A stretch of DNA of 64,000 bases from Janthinobacterium silvisoli. Its GTDB lineage: Bacteria; Pseudomonadota; Gammaproteobacteria; Burkholderiales; Burkholderiaceae_D. Positions 38,223 through 46,851 of the stretch are shown here, one piece after another. The notes below the pieces were generated by a model. The model made no database searches and was not told the DNA's origin. It saw only the letters and a program-made list of their open reading frames with translations. Both the position numbers and the translations under genes were made by a program. The stretch covers positions 744,001 through 808,000 of the forward strand of contig NZ_JACHCL010000001.1 in assembly GCF_014200725.1 (NCBI RefSeq). Direction: 5' to 3'. The first letter of the stretch is position 1. Each line of letters starts with the position of its first letter.

Positions 38223-38466
38223 TAATGCTTTCCTAATAACATGGACGGCGACATAGCCGCCCAAAGCCAAATTGTACGCACTGTGGACGCTCTTTGCGCA
38301 GTGTCATGCTTCAGGGCCGCTACGCTTGTGCCTGAGCGTGCCCCGGCTATGCTGTAACGACGGCCGAACGGGGAAAACGGCAAATTTTATAGTAGTGATT
38401 GCACTATTAACGAAGGGAAAATTACGCAAAATTAATCCTTTTCCTGTCATCACGCTGACATAATTC

Positions 38467-38496
38467 TTGACTCCGGCATGTGGATATACGTACACT
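38467..38496 (+). promoter_or_regulatory. Putative promoter of the MltD-like gene
   Basis: TTGACT, 18 bp, TACACT, 56 bp before the start codon. The remaining 38223-38466 intergenic stretch shows nothing I can name. Confidence 0.5.
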
Positions 38497-38551
38497 CGCT
38501 TCTTAATTCTGGGTCAGTCCGATGTTTCTTCGACGACAACAATGGAACACT

Positions 38552-39964
38552 ATGCACGAAAACTCCTTAAAACCTACCGTCCTGGTGGCGTTGGCACTGG
38601 CGCTAGCGCCGGCCCTCAGCCAGGCGTATGAAGCCGGTGTTGAGAGCGATAACGCGCCAGTCGCCGCCACCAACCCCGCCCTGATCCCGATGACTTCCCA
38701 AGTCACGGCCAAGCTTCCCACACTCGACAACCGCCTGCAAAAGACCGACAAGCTGATGAAAAATCTCAGCGACAGTTCCGATCCGCTGCGCGAAGCGGAC
38801 GTCTGGGGCCGCATCCGCAGCGGTTACGCAATTCCCGACATTAATAACCAGCTGGTCACCAACCACGTTAACTGGTACGCCACCCGTCCCGATTACATTG
38901 CCCGCACCACGGCACGCGCCTCGCGCTATATCTTCCACGTGGTGCAGGAACTGGAAAAACGCGGCATGCCGACCGAACTGGCCTTGCTGCCTTTTATCGA
39001 GTCCGCCTTCAATCCGCAAGCATTTTCCAGCGCCAATGCGGCCGGCATGTGGCAATTCGTGCCCGCCACCGGGCGCGACTTCAACCTCAAGCAAAACATG
39101 TTCAAGGATGAACGCCGTGGCATCCTGGCCTCGACCGATGCGGCGCTGACGTATCTGCAGCGCCTGTATGACATGTTCGGTGACTGGCAACTGGCGCTGG
39201 CCGCGTATAACTGGGGCGAAGGTTCGGTACAGCGCGCCATCAAGAAAAACCAGGCACTGGGCAAGCCGACCGACTTTGAAAGCCTGTCCGACCTGATGCC
39301 GGCTGAGACACGCAACTACGTGCCCAAACTGCAAGCGGTGAAAAACATCATCGCCAACCCGGCCCAGTATGGCATCACCCTGCCCGTAGTCGAAAACCAG
39401 CCTTACTTCACGGCGATCGACAAGACCAGCGACATCGATGTCACCGTGGCGGCGCAACTGGCCGAGCTGTCGATGGACGAGTTCAAGGCCTTGAATCCGG
39501 AATTTAACCGCCCGGTCATCATCGGCAGTGAAAAAACCAAGATCTTGTTGCCACAGGAAAACGCTGCCAAGTTCACCACCAATCTGGCGCAATGGGGCCA
39601 TGCCTTGTCGAGCTGGACCACGCACAAGATCCTCAGCGCGCGTGAACGCCTGGAAACGCTGGCGTCGAAGTTCGGCACCACGGCCGATGTACTGCGCAAG
39701 GCCAACAATATCCCGCAGAACACGCGCCTGCGCGCCGGCTCCACCATCCTCGTGCCCAAAACAGCGGCCACGATGAATATGGACATCACCCAGGAAATCG
39801 CCGACAACGCCACCATGCTGCTGGAAGCGGATCGTCCTGAACGATCCAGCAAGAACGTGCGCCACGCCAAGGGCAGCAAAGGCGGCAAGGCGCAGTCCGG
39901 GCCCATTTCGCTGGTCAAACCGCGCATCCAGCGCGGCGCCCACAACCGCAAGGCACACCACTGA
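38552..39964 (+). CDS. mltD: Membrane-bound lytic murein transglycosylase, MltD type
   Basis: 470 residues from ATG 38552. Signal peptide ending near LSQAYEA, then the lytic transglycosylase core with catalytic Glu in LPFIESAFNP and AAGMWQFVPATGR and AAYNWGEGSVQRA, and one C-terminal LysM (about 355-400, ending in AGSTILVPK). Such enzymes cut peptidoglycan glycan chains in the periplasm. The lipobox of E. coli MltD is not evident, and the tail after LysM is basic. A longer start at 38522 is possible. Confidence 0.9.
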   Translation: MHENSLKPTVLVALALALAPALSQAYEAGVESDNAPVAATNPALIPMTSQVTAKLPTLDNRLQKTDKLMKNLSDSSDPLREADVWGRIRSGYAIPDINNQLVTNHVNWYATRPDYIARTTARASRYIFHVVQELEKRGMPTELALLPFIESAFNPQAFSSANAAGMWQFVPATGRDFNLKQNMFKDERRGILASTDAALTYLQRLYDMFGDWQLALAAYNWGEGSVQRAIKKNQALGKPTDFESLSDLMPAETRNYVPKLQAVKNIIANPAQYGITLPVVENQPYFTAIDKTSDIDVTVAAQLAELSMDEFKALNPEFNRPVIIGSEKTKILLPQENAAKFTTNLAQWGHALSSWTTHKILSARERLETLASKFGTTADVLRKANNIPQNTRLRAGSTILVPKTAATMNMDITQEIADNATMLLEADRPERSSKNVRHAKGSKGGKAQSGPISLVKPRIQRGAHNRKAHH

Positions 39965-40090
39965 GCATCGCTTGATCAGCCCGATCATGCCTGCAGCACG
40001 CCACCGGCCGCCACAGCTTAGCTGTCGCGGCCGGTTGTACTTTTATACTCCCATCCACAGCCTCACCAACACTACCGAACAGGAGTCGCC

Positions 40091-40879
40091 ATGGCCTTCT
40101 TGCAAGGAAAAAAGATCCTCATCACGGGCTTGCTGTCGAACCGCTCGATTGCTTACGGTATCGCCAAGGCTTGCCATCGCGAAGGCGCCAGCCTGGCATT
40201 TACCTATGTTGGCGAGCGCTTCAAGGAGCGCATCACCGAATTCGCGGCGGAATTCGGCAGCACACTGGTGTTTGAGTGCGATGTCAGCAGCGACGCGCAG
40301 ATTGCCGCCGTGTTTCACGACCTGGCGCACCACTGGGAACAACTCGATGGCCTGGTGCACGCCATCGGCTTTGCGCCGCGCGAGGCGATCGCCGGCGATT
40401 TCCTCGGCGGCCTGTCGCGCGAAAGCTTTCGTATCGCGCATGACATTTCCGCCTACAGCTTTCCCGCCATGGCCAAGGCCGCCCTGCCCTTGCTACACCC
40501 TGGCGCGGCGCTCCTGACCCTGACCTACCTTGGCGCCCAACGCGCCGTTCCGGCCTACAACACCATAGGCCTGGCCAAGGCCTCGCTGGAAGCTTCCGTG
40601 CGCTATCTAGCCGAATCGCTGGGCCCCAGGGGCATCCGCGCGAATGGCATCTCAGCCGGCCCGATCAAGACCCTGGCCGCTTCGGGCATCAAGGATTTCA
40701 GCAAGCTGCTGGGCTTTGTGGCCGAGCACGCTCCCTTGCGCCGCAACGTCACCATTGAGGAAGTGGGCAACACGGCAGCCTTTTTACTGTCCGACCTGGC
40801 CTCGGGCATCACGGGAGAAATCACCTACGTCGATGGCGGCTTTTCGCAAGTCATGGCCGTCAACCCTGAAGTAGACTAA
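40091..40879 (+). CDS. fabI: Enoyl-[acyl-carrier-protein] reductase (NADH)
   Basis: 262 residues. Short-chain dehydrogenase fold with Tyr146, Tyr156 and Lys163 ([18 protein letters not shown]) at exactly the E. coli FabI positions, and the start [20 protein letters not shown]. FabI reduces enoyl-ACP in the last step of each elongation cycle, complementing the fab cluster at 22-26 kb, which lacks an enoyl reductase. AGGAG lies upstream of the ATG. Confidence 0.96.
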   Translation: MAFLQGKKILITGLLSNRSIAYGIAKACHREGASLAFTYVGERFKERITEFAAEFGSTLVFECDVSSDAQIAAVFHDLAHHWEQLDGLVHAIGFAPREAIAGDFLGGLSRESFRIAHDISAYSFPAMAKAALPLLHPGAALLTLTYLGAQRAVPAYNTIGLAKASLEASVRYLAESLGPRGIRANGISAGPIKTLAASGIKDFSKLLGFVAEHAPLRRNVTIEEVGNTAAFLLSDLASGITGEITYVDGGFSQVMAVNPEVD

Positions 40880-40895
40880 GGCCGTGACAAACGAG

Positions 40896-40934
40896 ATTCA
40901 TCGGTTGTCACTTGACAACCGATGAATATTCATC
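40896..40934. promoter_or_regulatory. Perfect 15+15 bp palindrome, operator of the HicA-like/HTH pair
   Basis: ATTCATCGGTTGTCA, CT, TGACAACCGATGAAT (40896-40927) is a perfect inverted repeat. Its right end overlaps a second perfect 14-bp palindrome GATGAATATTCATC (40921-40934), giving three copies of the GATGAAT half site. TTGACA (40912-40917) inside it, with TACCTT 17 bp on, could be the promoter, so a bound repressor would block it. It might instead end the fabI transcript, but there is no T run. Confidence 0.75.
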
Positions 40935-40952
40935 TACCTTGGAGACATCGCC

Positions 40953-41231
40953 ATGGCGCGCTCCTCACATCCCAAGAAAGAAATTGAAGCGGCGCTGCGC
41001 CACGCGGAAGACGAAGGCTGGCGCGTGGAAGTCGGTGGCAGCCATGCCTGGGGCAAAATTTACTGCCCCTACAATGATGACGGCTGCCGCTGCGGTGAAT
41101 TCTGTATCGCCTGCATCTGGAGTACGCCAAAAAATCCCGGCAACCACGCGCGGGCGATCCGCCGGGTGGTCGACAATTGCACACTGCAAAAACTGATGCA
41201 CGATCTCATGCAACGCACAGCAAAAGGGTAG
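40953..41231 (+). CDS. HicA-like putative toxin
   Basis: 92 residues, basic. Layout resembles HicA mRNA interferases: a start helix (KKEIEAALRHAEDEGW), then GGSHAWGKIYCP where the Gly-Ser-His matches the HicA catalytic histidine region, and an end helix NHARAIRRVVDNC. HicA-type toxins cleave mRNA in the absence of antitoxin. Four cysteines in YCPYNDDGCRCGEFCIAC are unusual for HicA and could bind metal. GGAG precedes the ATG by 9 nt. Toxicity and activity are inference. Confidence 0.6.
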   Translation: MARSSHPKKEIEAALRHAEDEGWRVEVGGSHAWGKIYCPYNDDGCRCGEFCIACIWSTPKNPGNHARAIRRVVDNCTLQKLMHDLMQRTAKG

Positions 41232-41236
41232 CCGCC

Positions 41237-41758
41237 ATGGAATACATCTTCACTCTCAAATACCGCCTGCCCGATAGTGAACACGACCTCGACGCGCTGG
41301 CCGGACGCCTGGGCAATAGCGGCTGTGACGACGCCTTGATCGGTATCGGGCAGCCGGGCCGCCTGGCGCTGGAGTTTACGCGCGAAGCCGGCAGCGCCCA
41401 CGAGGCGCTGCAAAGCGCGCTGGCCGACGTGAAAGCCATCGTGCCCGACGCCATGCTGGTGGAAGCCGCGCCCGACTTCGTAGGCTTGACCGATGTGGCG
41501 CAAGTACTGGGGTTGACCCGGCAAAACATGCATAAGCTCATGAACAGGCACCGCCACAGCTTTCCCGCGCCCGTGCATGAAGGCAGCACGACTATCTGGC
41601 ATTTGGCGCCAGTGTTGTCGTGGCTGCATGACAAGGGCAATTATCAGCTGGAACACAGCCTGATCGAACTGGCGCAGGCAACCATGCAAATCAATCTGGC
41701 CAGGCAAGTGGCCACGGCCGCTCCTCTGCCGCCCGGCCTGGTCGCCCTGTTCAGCTGA
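41237..41758 (+). CDS. HTH DNA-binding protein, putative antitoxin partner
   Basis: 173 residues from ATG 41237, 5 bp after the HicA-like stop. The first 85 residues may be a HicB-like fold (LALEFTREAGSAHEALQSALADV). A helix-turn-helix follows at about 90-125 (LTDVAQVLGLTRQNMHKLMNRH), of the MerR/excisionase kind. It could bind the palindrome upstream of the pair and repress it. The coupling of toxin-like gene first and antitoxin second is the order of hicAB. A longer start at 41177 would overlap the toxin gene. Confidence 0.65.
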   Translation: MEYIFTLKYRLPDSEHDLDALAGRLGNSGCDDALIGIGQPGRLALEFTREAGSAHEALQSALADVKAIVPDAMLVEAAPDFVGLTDVAQVLGLTRQNMHKLMNRHRHSFPAPVHEGSTTIWHLAPVLSWLHDKGNYQLEHSLIELAQATMQINLARQVATAAPLPPGLVALFS

Positions 41759-41876
41759 CATAGTTGCCACCAAATAAATGCCGGTATCGTCCGCGCTTCC
41801 TGATGATGTGATGGGCAAGTGTGGCAGGACTTTCCTTTCGCCACATTTAAGCAGTGCAAAACCGCTGAAAATACGG

Positions 41877-41882
41877 TATAGT
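41877..41882 (+). promoter_or_regulatory. -10 element of the helicase gene, with long leader
   Basis: TATAGT with a weak GTGCAA -35 at 17 bp. If used, the mRNA leader before the helicase ATG (42151) is about 260 nt, as in cold-shock mRNAs. The 41759-42150 stretch contains no ORF I can support. Confidence 0.35.
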
Positions 41883-42150
41883 GTCGTTTGTGCGCTGCAA
41901 TATGCTTTCACGAAATGGAAGCAAGACCGCAGCAACATGGAATACCAAACCTAGCAGCTTCGCAAGCCTTTAGCGCATCCACAGGATGCCGCTTATAAAG
42001 CCCTCCCGCCTTGTGTGTCGCACCTGACACCGTCCCGGCGCAAAGCTTTTGTGCCGAAATTTCTTTTTAGTTGAGTCATTTCGTTTTGGTTGGCGTTGCT
42101 ATTTTGCGTTCTGCTTTTTGCAAGAACGCTGATTTTTACGAAAGAAAAGA

Positions 42151-43557
42151 ATGACATTTGAATCTTTAGGCCTGCATCCGTCCATCCTCGCCGCTCTGAC
42201 CGAATCGGGCTACACCGCGCCAACCGCGGTACAGTCGCAAGCGATTCCTGCCGCGATCGAAGGCCGTGACTTGCTGGTCTCGTCGCAAACCGGTTCGGGC
42301 AAGACCGCAGCATTCATGCTGCCGTCGCTGCACAAACTGGCCAGCGCAGAACAAAGCACCGCCGGCAAGACGCCCAACCAGGAAATGCAGGCATCGCGCG
42401 CCCGTGGCGAGCGTCCACGCTTCAAGGCTGCCCAGCCAAAAATGCTGGTGTTGACCCCAACCCGCGAACTGGCACTGCAAGTGACCACCAATACCGACAA
42501 GTACAGCACCGGCATCCGCCGCATCAAGGCTGTGTCGATCCTGGGCGGCATGCCTTATCCTAAACAAATGCAATTGCTGGCCAAGAACCCGGAAATCCTG
42601 GTGGCGACTCCAGGCCGTTTGATCGACCACATGGAATCGGGCAAGATCGATTTCTCGCAACTGGAAATCCTGGTGCTGGACGAAGCTGACCGCATGCTGG
42701 ACATGGGTTTCATCGACGACATCGAAAAAATCGTTGAAGCGACGCCAGAAGGCCGTCAAACCATGCTGTTCTCGGCAACGCTGGACGGCGTAGTGGGCAA
42801 TATGGCCCGCCGCATCACGAAAAACCCGCTGGTGATTCAAGTTGCCAGCTCGACCAACAAGCATGAAAACATCACCCAGCGCGTGCACTTCGTGGACGAT
42901 CTGTCGCACAAGAATCGCTTGCTGGATCACCTGCTGCGCGACGAATCGCTGGATCAGGCGGTTGTGTTCACCGCTACCAAGCGTGACGCCGACACCATCG
43001 CTGACCGTCTGAACATCGCCGGTTTCTCGGCTGCCGCCTTGCACGGCGACATGCATCAGGGCGCACGTAACCGCACCCTGGACGGCATGCGCCGCGGCCA
43101 GGTCAAGGTACTGGTTGCCACCGACGTTGCCGCCCGCGGTATCGACGTACCGACCATCACCCACGTGTTCAACTACGATCTGCCGAAGTTCCCGGAAGAC
43201 TACGTCCACCGCATCGGCCGTACCGGCCGCGCTGGCCGCAATGGCCTGGCCATCTCGCTGGTGAACCACGCTGAAGGCATGAACGTCAAACGCATCGAAC
43301 GCTTCACCAAGCAATTGATCCCGGTCAATGTCATCGAAGGTTTCGAGCCTAAGAAAACGGCTTCGGCACCACGTTCGAGCGCTCGTCCAGGCGGCTGGAA
43401 ACCAGGCGACAACCGTGGCGGCGCAAAACCAGGCCAACGCACGTTCAGCAAGCCAGGCGCACCACGCAAAGATGGCGCACCGAGCAGCGGCGGCGGCTAC
43501 AAGGGTTCCAACCCGCGCAGCACCGACGGCGCACGCCGCAGCTACGGCGACCGTTAA
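42151..43557 (+). CDS. rhlE: DEAD-box ATP-dependent RNA helicase, RhlE type
   Basis: 468 residues. Motifs in order: Q motif (GYTAPTAVQSQAIPA), Walker A (SSQTGSGKTAAFMLP), PTRELALQV, DEADRMLDMGF, SATLDGVV, and HRIGRTGRAGR. A basic Gly/Arg/Lys-rich tail of about 75 residues may bind RNA. Such helicases unwind RNA in ribosome assembly and mRNA decay, often induced in the cold. It is followed by its own terminator. Confidence 0.93.
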   Translation: MTFESLGLHPSILAALTESGYTAPTAVQSQAIPAAIEGRDLLVSSQTGSGKTAAFMLPSLHKLASAEQSTAGKTPNQEMQASRARGERPRFKAAQPKMLVLTPTRELALQVTTNTDKYSTGIRRIKAVSILGGMPYPKQMQLLAKNPEILVATPGRLIDHMESGKIDFSQLEILVLDEADRMLDMGFIDDIEKIVEATPEGRQTMLFSATLDGVVGNMARRITKNPLVIQVASSTNKHENITQRVHFVDDLSHKNRLLDHLLRDESLDQAVVFTATKRDADTIADRLNIAGFSAAALHGDMHQGARNRTLDGMRRGQVKVLVATDVAARGIDVPTITHVFNYDLPKFPEDYVHRIGRTGRAGRNGLAISLVNHAEGMNVKRIERFTKQLIPVNVIEGFEPKKTASAPRSSARPGGWKPGDNRGGAKPGQRTFSKPGAPRKDGAPSSGGGYKGSNPRSTDGARRSYGDR

Positions 43558-43592
43558 TCCGCGATTAACATAGCCTAGCGCAAAGCTTTGAT

Positions 43593-43626
43593 AAAACGGC
43601 CACCCGAGTCATCTGGTGGCCGTTTT
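43593..43626 (+). terminator. Terminator of the RhlE gene
   Basis: AAAACGGCCACC/GGTGGCCGTTTT, perfect 12-bp stem with a 10-nt loop ending in T4. Confidence 0.85.
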
Positions 43627-43653
43627 GCATGATGAGCCCGACTTACAGAAAAC

Positions 43654-44547
43654 ATGTTTGAAACCGCCCGCATCATGGCGCTGCGCGAGGGTATCGCGAC
43701 GCCCCTGTTCGATACACAGCCGATCGGCCAGGTATCGCCATCGCCTACCTTGCTGGTGGAGATCCACAAGCTGCCGCCTGGGGATTGGCAAAGCCATGCG
43801 ATCCCACAACAAGTACTGACCATGTTCCTGCGTCCGGGCGCCATGCTGCATGCGCAGGAAAATGGACCGGTCCGGCGCATTGAGCTGTCGACAAAATCAC
43901 TGGCGCTATCGCTGCGCGCATGCCAGGAAAGCATACAGTGGCTGGCGCCGGCCCATTGCATCAGTGTCACCTTGGACGATGCCGTGATGGCGCAGGCGGC
44001 GGCCAGCCTGCTCGACGGCCGCAGCTTCGAAGCGCGACCCGCGCCTGGCATCCGCGATCCCATGTTGACCATGCTGATGCATACGCTACAGCTGGAACAA
44101 GCACATGGTTACAGCTCGGGCCGCCTGTTTACCGATGGAATCGAGCAAGCCCTTTGTGCACGGCTGATCAGCCAGCATGGTCTACGCGTGCCGCCGGCAA
44201 GCAGACAGGCTGGTTTACCGGCCTGGCAAATGCGCCGCATCACCGACTATATCCAGGCCAATCTGGCACAGCCGATCCCACTGAGCGACCTTGCAGCATG
44301 CGCCAATTACAGCCCGGCGCATTTTTCGCGGCTGTTCCAGGCCAGCTTCCAGGCCACACCGCATCAATACGTGCTGCAATTGCGCATCGCCCACGCCAAG
44401 CTGCTATTGCGGCAACGTCAATATGCCGTGATTGAAATCGGTTTGCTGTGCGGCTTTACGAATGCACAACATTTTTCACGCACCTTTCTCCGCCTGGCCG
44501 GAGTCACGCCCAGCGCTTATCGCCGCAGCGCACAAACCAAAGCATAA
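43654..44547 (+). CDS. AraC-family transcriptional regulator
   Basis: 297 residues. Two HTH motifs in the C-terminal 100 residues (LSDLAACANYSPAHFSRLFQ, then IEIGLLCGFTNAQHFSRTF) and the end PSAYRRS define the family. The N-terminal effector domain is not recognised. It is followed on the same strand by a membrane protein gene at 93 bp, which may be its target. Confidence 0.92.
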   Translation: MFETARIMALREGIATPLFDTQPIGQVSPSPTLLVEIHKLPPGDWQSHAIPQQVLTMFLRPGAMLHAQENGPVRRIELSTKSLALSLRACQESIQWLAPAHCISVTLDDAVMAQAAASLLDGRSFEARPAPGIRDPMLTMLMHTLQLEQAHGYSSGRLFTDGIEQALCARLISQHGLRVPPASRQAGLPAWQMRRITDYIQANLAQPIPLSDLAACANYSPAHFSRLFQASFQATPHQYVLQLRIAHAKLLLRQRQYAVIEIGLLCGFTNAQHFSRTFLRLAGVTPSAYRRSAQTKA

Positions 44548-44640
44548 AGCGGCACTTTTAGCAGGAAGCGGCAAGAAAACAAGCACGCAGCATGTTCCAA
44601 TCCGGATGTCGGGTTTCCACCCTTTATCGAAAGCTTGCTC

Positions 44641-45084
44641 ATGTCTGTACTGCTCTTTTTACACATCACGGCGCTGGTGCTGGGTTTTAGTATGCTGATT
44701 GCCTACGGCACCGTGTGCCACGTCGCGGCACGCAGCAACCATGCCGAATTTGCCCGGCTGGCCTTCAAGGCCGTCGGCAAACTCGATGCCGCAGGACGGC
44801 TGATGATTATTGTGGGCCTGATACTGGGACTGGTGCTCGCCCGCCCCTTCGGCTATGGCGCACCTTGGCTGCTGGCATCTTATGCACTGATGGCACTTGC
44901 CATTCTTAACGGCGCACTGATACTGGAACCCTTCCAGAAACGCCTGATGGTCGCCGCCATGGCCGGCACGACGCCACTGTTGCCGCAGCGCTCAAACGTG
45001 GCACTGTACGCCAACATGGCCGGTTTTTTCTTCTGGACCGCCTCGATCTGGCTGATGATCGCCAAGCCAGGCATTGCCCCCTAA
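44641..45084 (+). CDS. Four-helix membrane protein, DUF2269-like
   Basis: 147 residues with hydrophobic helices at about 1-24, 54-71, 78-95 and 122-140. LLFLHITALVLGFSMLIAYGT and AAGRLMIIVGLILGLVL recall DUF2269 integral membrane proteins; function unknown. Start ATG 44641 is preferred over TTG 44635. It may be controlled by the AraC regulator just upstream. Confidence 0.75.
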   Translation: MSVLLFLHITALVLGFSMLIAYGTVCHVAARSNHAEFARLAFKAVGKLDAAGRLMIIVGLILGLVLARPFGYGAPWLLASYALMALAILNGALILEPFQKRLMVAAMAGTTPLLPQRSNVALYANMAGFFFWTASIWLMIAKPGIAP

Positions 45085-45119
45085 ACAAAAAAAAGCCACC
45101 TGATAATCTGGTGGCTTTT
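45085..45119. terminator. Bidirectional terminator
   Basis: AAAAGCCACC/GGTGGCTTTT, 10-bp stem, flanked by A/T runs on both sides, between convergent genes. Confidence 0.88.
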
Positions 45120-45132
45120 GATCGACAGCAAC

Positions 45133-45603
45133 TTACTTCTTCGCTACCTTCTGGCGCGACAGCTTGCGCAGCTTGGCTTGTTCGAAGCGTTGCTGCTGCT
45201 CCGGCGTTTCCAATACCAGCGGCGGCACGGCCACCGGCTTGCGGTTGGCATCGACCGCCACCATGGTGAAATAACAGCTGTTGGCGTGGCGCACCAGGCG
45301 CTGCTGGATATTCTCTGTCACCACGCGGATACCCACTTCCATCGAGGTGGTGCCCGTGTAATTGATCGAAGCCAGGAACGTCACCAGCTCGCCCACGTGG
45401 ATAGGCTGTAAAAACATTACCTGATCAACCGACAAGGTCACCACATAGCTGCCCGAATAGCGGCTGGCGCAGGCATAGGCAACACTGTCGAGGTACTTCA
45501 GGATGGTGCCGCCGTGTACGTTGCCGGAAAAATTGGCCATGTCCGGCGTCATCAGGACCGTCATCGTCAATTCATGGGCCGACCAGTTCATCGCGCTGTC
45601 CAC
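45133..45603 (-). CDS. Acyl-CoA thioesterase, hotdog fold
   Basis: 156 residues. ANFSGNVHGGTILKYLDSVAYACASRYSG is the hotdog active region of YciA/BACH-type acyl-CoA thioesterases, followed by VTLSVDQVMFLQPIHVGELV. They hydrolyse acyl-CoA in the cytoplasm. GTG 45603 is chosen because GGAG lies 6 nt upstream; ATG 45591 and TTG 45615 are alternatives. Confidence 0.9.
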   Translation of the reverse strand: MDSAMNWSAHELTMTVLMTPDMANFSGNVHGGTILKYLDSVAYACASRYSGSYVVTLSVDQVMFLQPIHVGELVTFLASINYTGTTSMEVGIRVVTENIQQRLVRHANSCYFTMVAVDANRKPVAVPPLVLETPEQQQRFEQAKLRKLSRQKVAKK

Positions 45604-45650
45604 AGTATTCTCCAAAGGGGGTAAATTAAAAAAACGGAAGAGGATATGAA

Positions 45651-45671
45651 AACCGGCCCCAAGGGCCGGTT
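45651..45671 (-). terminator. Hairpin after the hypothetical gene at 45679
   Basis: AACCGGCCC/GGGCCGGTT, perfect 9-bp arms, 3-nt loop, followed by T4 on the minus strand. Confidence 0.7.
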
Positions 45672-45678
45672 GCAGGCC

Positions 45679-46047
45679 TTACAGGCCCAGTGTATCGATA
45701 TCGGCCAGCGAATCGCGGCCCTTGTCGGAAATATCGTGTCCCTGGCCATCGGCGCGCGCCAGGATATGCGCTTTTTTGCCCAGGAAATAAGCGACGTCGG
45801 TATCAAGCTTGGCCAGCGGATCGGCTGCCACGGCGCGCAAGCCCATGATGCAGCGGCGCACAAACAGCAGTTGCTGCGCCTTCTCGGTGATGGACAGACG
45901 GCCATCCCGGGCATAGCTGAGCAGCTTCAGCCCGGACAGGCGCTTGGCGTTGCGGGCGACGCAAGCACTGGGGCGCTCGGTCTTGATGCCGCGTGCAACT
46001 TGTTCCAGCGCGTCATATTCATCGGTTGTTAATTTCTCGTTCTTCAT
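45679..46047 (-). CDS. Hypothetical protein, 122 aa
   Basis: Start at 46047 is supported by GGAAAAG upstream. Small basic-and-acidic soluble protein with KLTTDEYDALEQVARG at the start and a region LLSYARDGRLSITEKAQQLLFVRRCIMGL that resembles a winged-helix wing in layout. I do not recognise the family. It has its own terminator and is transcribed toward the thioesterase gene. Confidence 0.75.
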   Translation of the reverse strand: MKNEKLTTDEYDALEQVARGIKTERPSACVARNAKRLSGLKLLSYARDGRLSITEKAQQLLFVRRCIMGLRAVAADPLAKLDTDVAYFLGKKAHILARADGQGHDISDKGRDSLADIDTLGL

Positions 46048-46176
46048 TACTTTTCCATAAAAGGCCAGGTGTTCGGCCCCCATGGTACGCGCCCCGCTGC
46101 GCATCGGCAACAGGCAAGACCATTCAGTTGCCGCCGCCAGCATGGACGGCGCACTGAAATAGCGGCAAAGCGGTGT

Positions 46177-46314
46177 TTATTTCACGCTGCGCAGCAACAG
46201 CCACGCCAGGCCACATCCGGCCACAGCGCCGGCCAGCGCCAGTGCCATCAGGCTCTTGCCGGCCAACGCGGGACGGCGACCCAGATAGATTTTGTTATAT
46301 AAGGAATTACCCAT
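46177..46314 (-). CDS. Small single-helix membrane protein, 45 aa
   Basis: Found by reading the minus strand. ATG 46314 has AGGAG 7 nt upstream. Start MGNSLYNKIYLGRRP is basic, then one membrane helix (LMALALAGAVAGCGLAWLLL), then LRSVK. A TATAAT at 46350-46355 lies upstream. The arrangement is a plausible genuine small protein; function unknown. Confidence 0.6.
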   Translation of the reverse strand: MGNSLYNKIYLGRRPALAGKSLMALALAGAVAGCGLAWLLLRSVK

Positions 46315-46516
46315 GATAGTCTCCTGTACAAGGGTGATGATGGTGTCTCATTATAAGAACAGAATCGTGACGGCCGCGTGACACACAACAGTTAGCGCCT
46401 TGTTTGTATCCACTCGGCAACAATATTGACACTTTTTGTTGTTTAAATGGCGCGGGCACGCCATGAGTGGATACGGCTGCGCCAGAGCGGCCCAGCCTTG
46501 CTGTCATCAGCCGCTA

Positions 46517-46699
46517 TCAGCCCATCTTGACAGGGGGCTGGGGTGGCGTTGGCTCTTCGATCGGCACCGGATCGATCTGCGGCAGCTTTTCTGGCGGCGG
46601 TGTGAGCGGATCACCTTCCGGCGGTGGCGGAATATCCGGCTCGGGCGTGCTATGCGCGCGCCGCGTGACATCGGTAATATGGCTGGATGATGCATGCAT
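46517..46699 (-). CDS. Proline-rich small protein, 60 aa
   Basis: Start at 46699 is supported by the excellent ribosome site AAAGGAGG. The protein is hydrophilic, 30% Pro, acidic (PEPDIPPPPEGDPLTPPPEK), without signal peptide. Likely disordered. Function unknown. Confidence 0.65.
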   Translation of the reverse strand: MHASSSHITDVTRRAHSTPEPDIPPPPEGDPLTPPPEKLPQIDPVPIEEPTPPQPPVKMG

Positions 46700-46851
46700 G
46701 TCGGCCTCCTTTCGTTTGCCCTTTACAGTTTGCCCCTTACAATATCCGATGAGCAAAAATCATGGCGCTCAAAAGAACACTGCAACAGCACCGTCGGGCG
46801 GGCCGAAACGTCGGTTTTTCTTACAGTCTGCTGAGCAATAACTGCTTGAAA

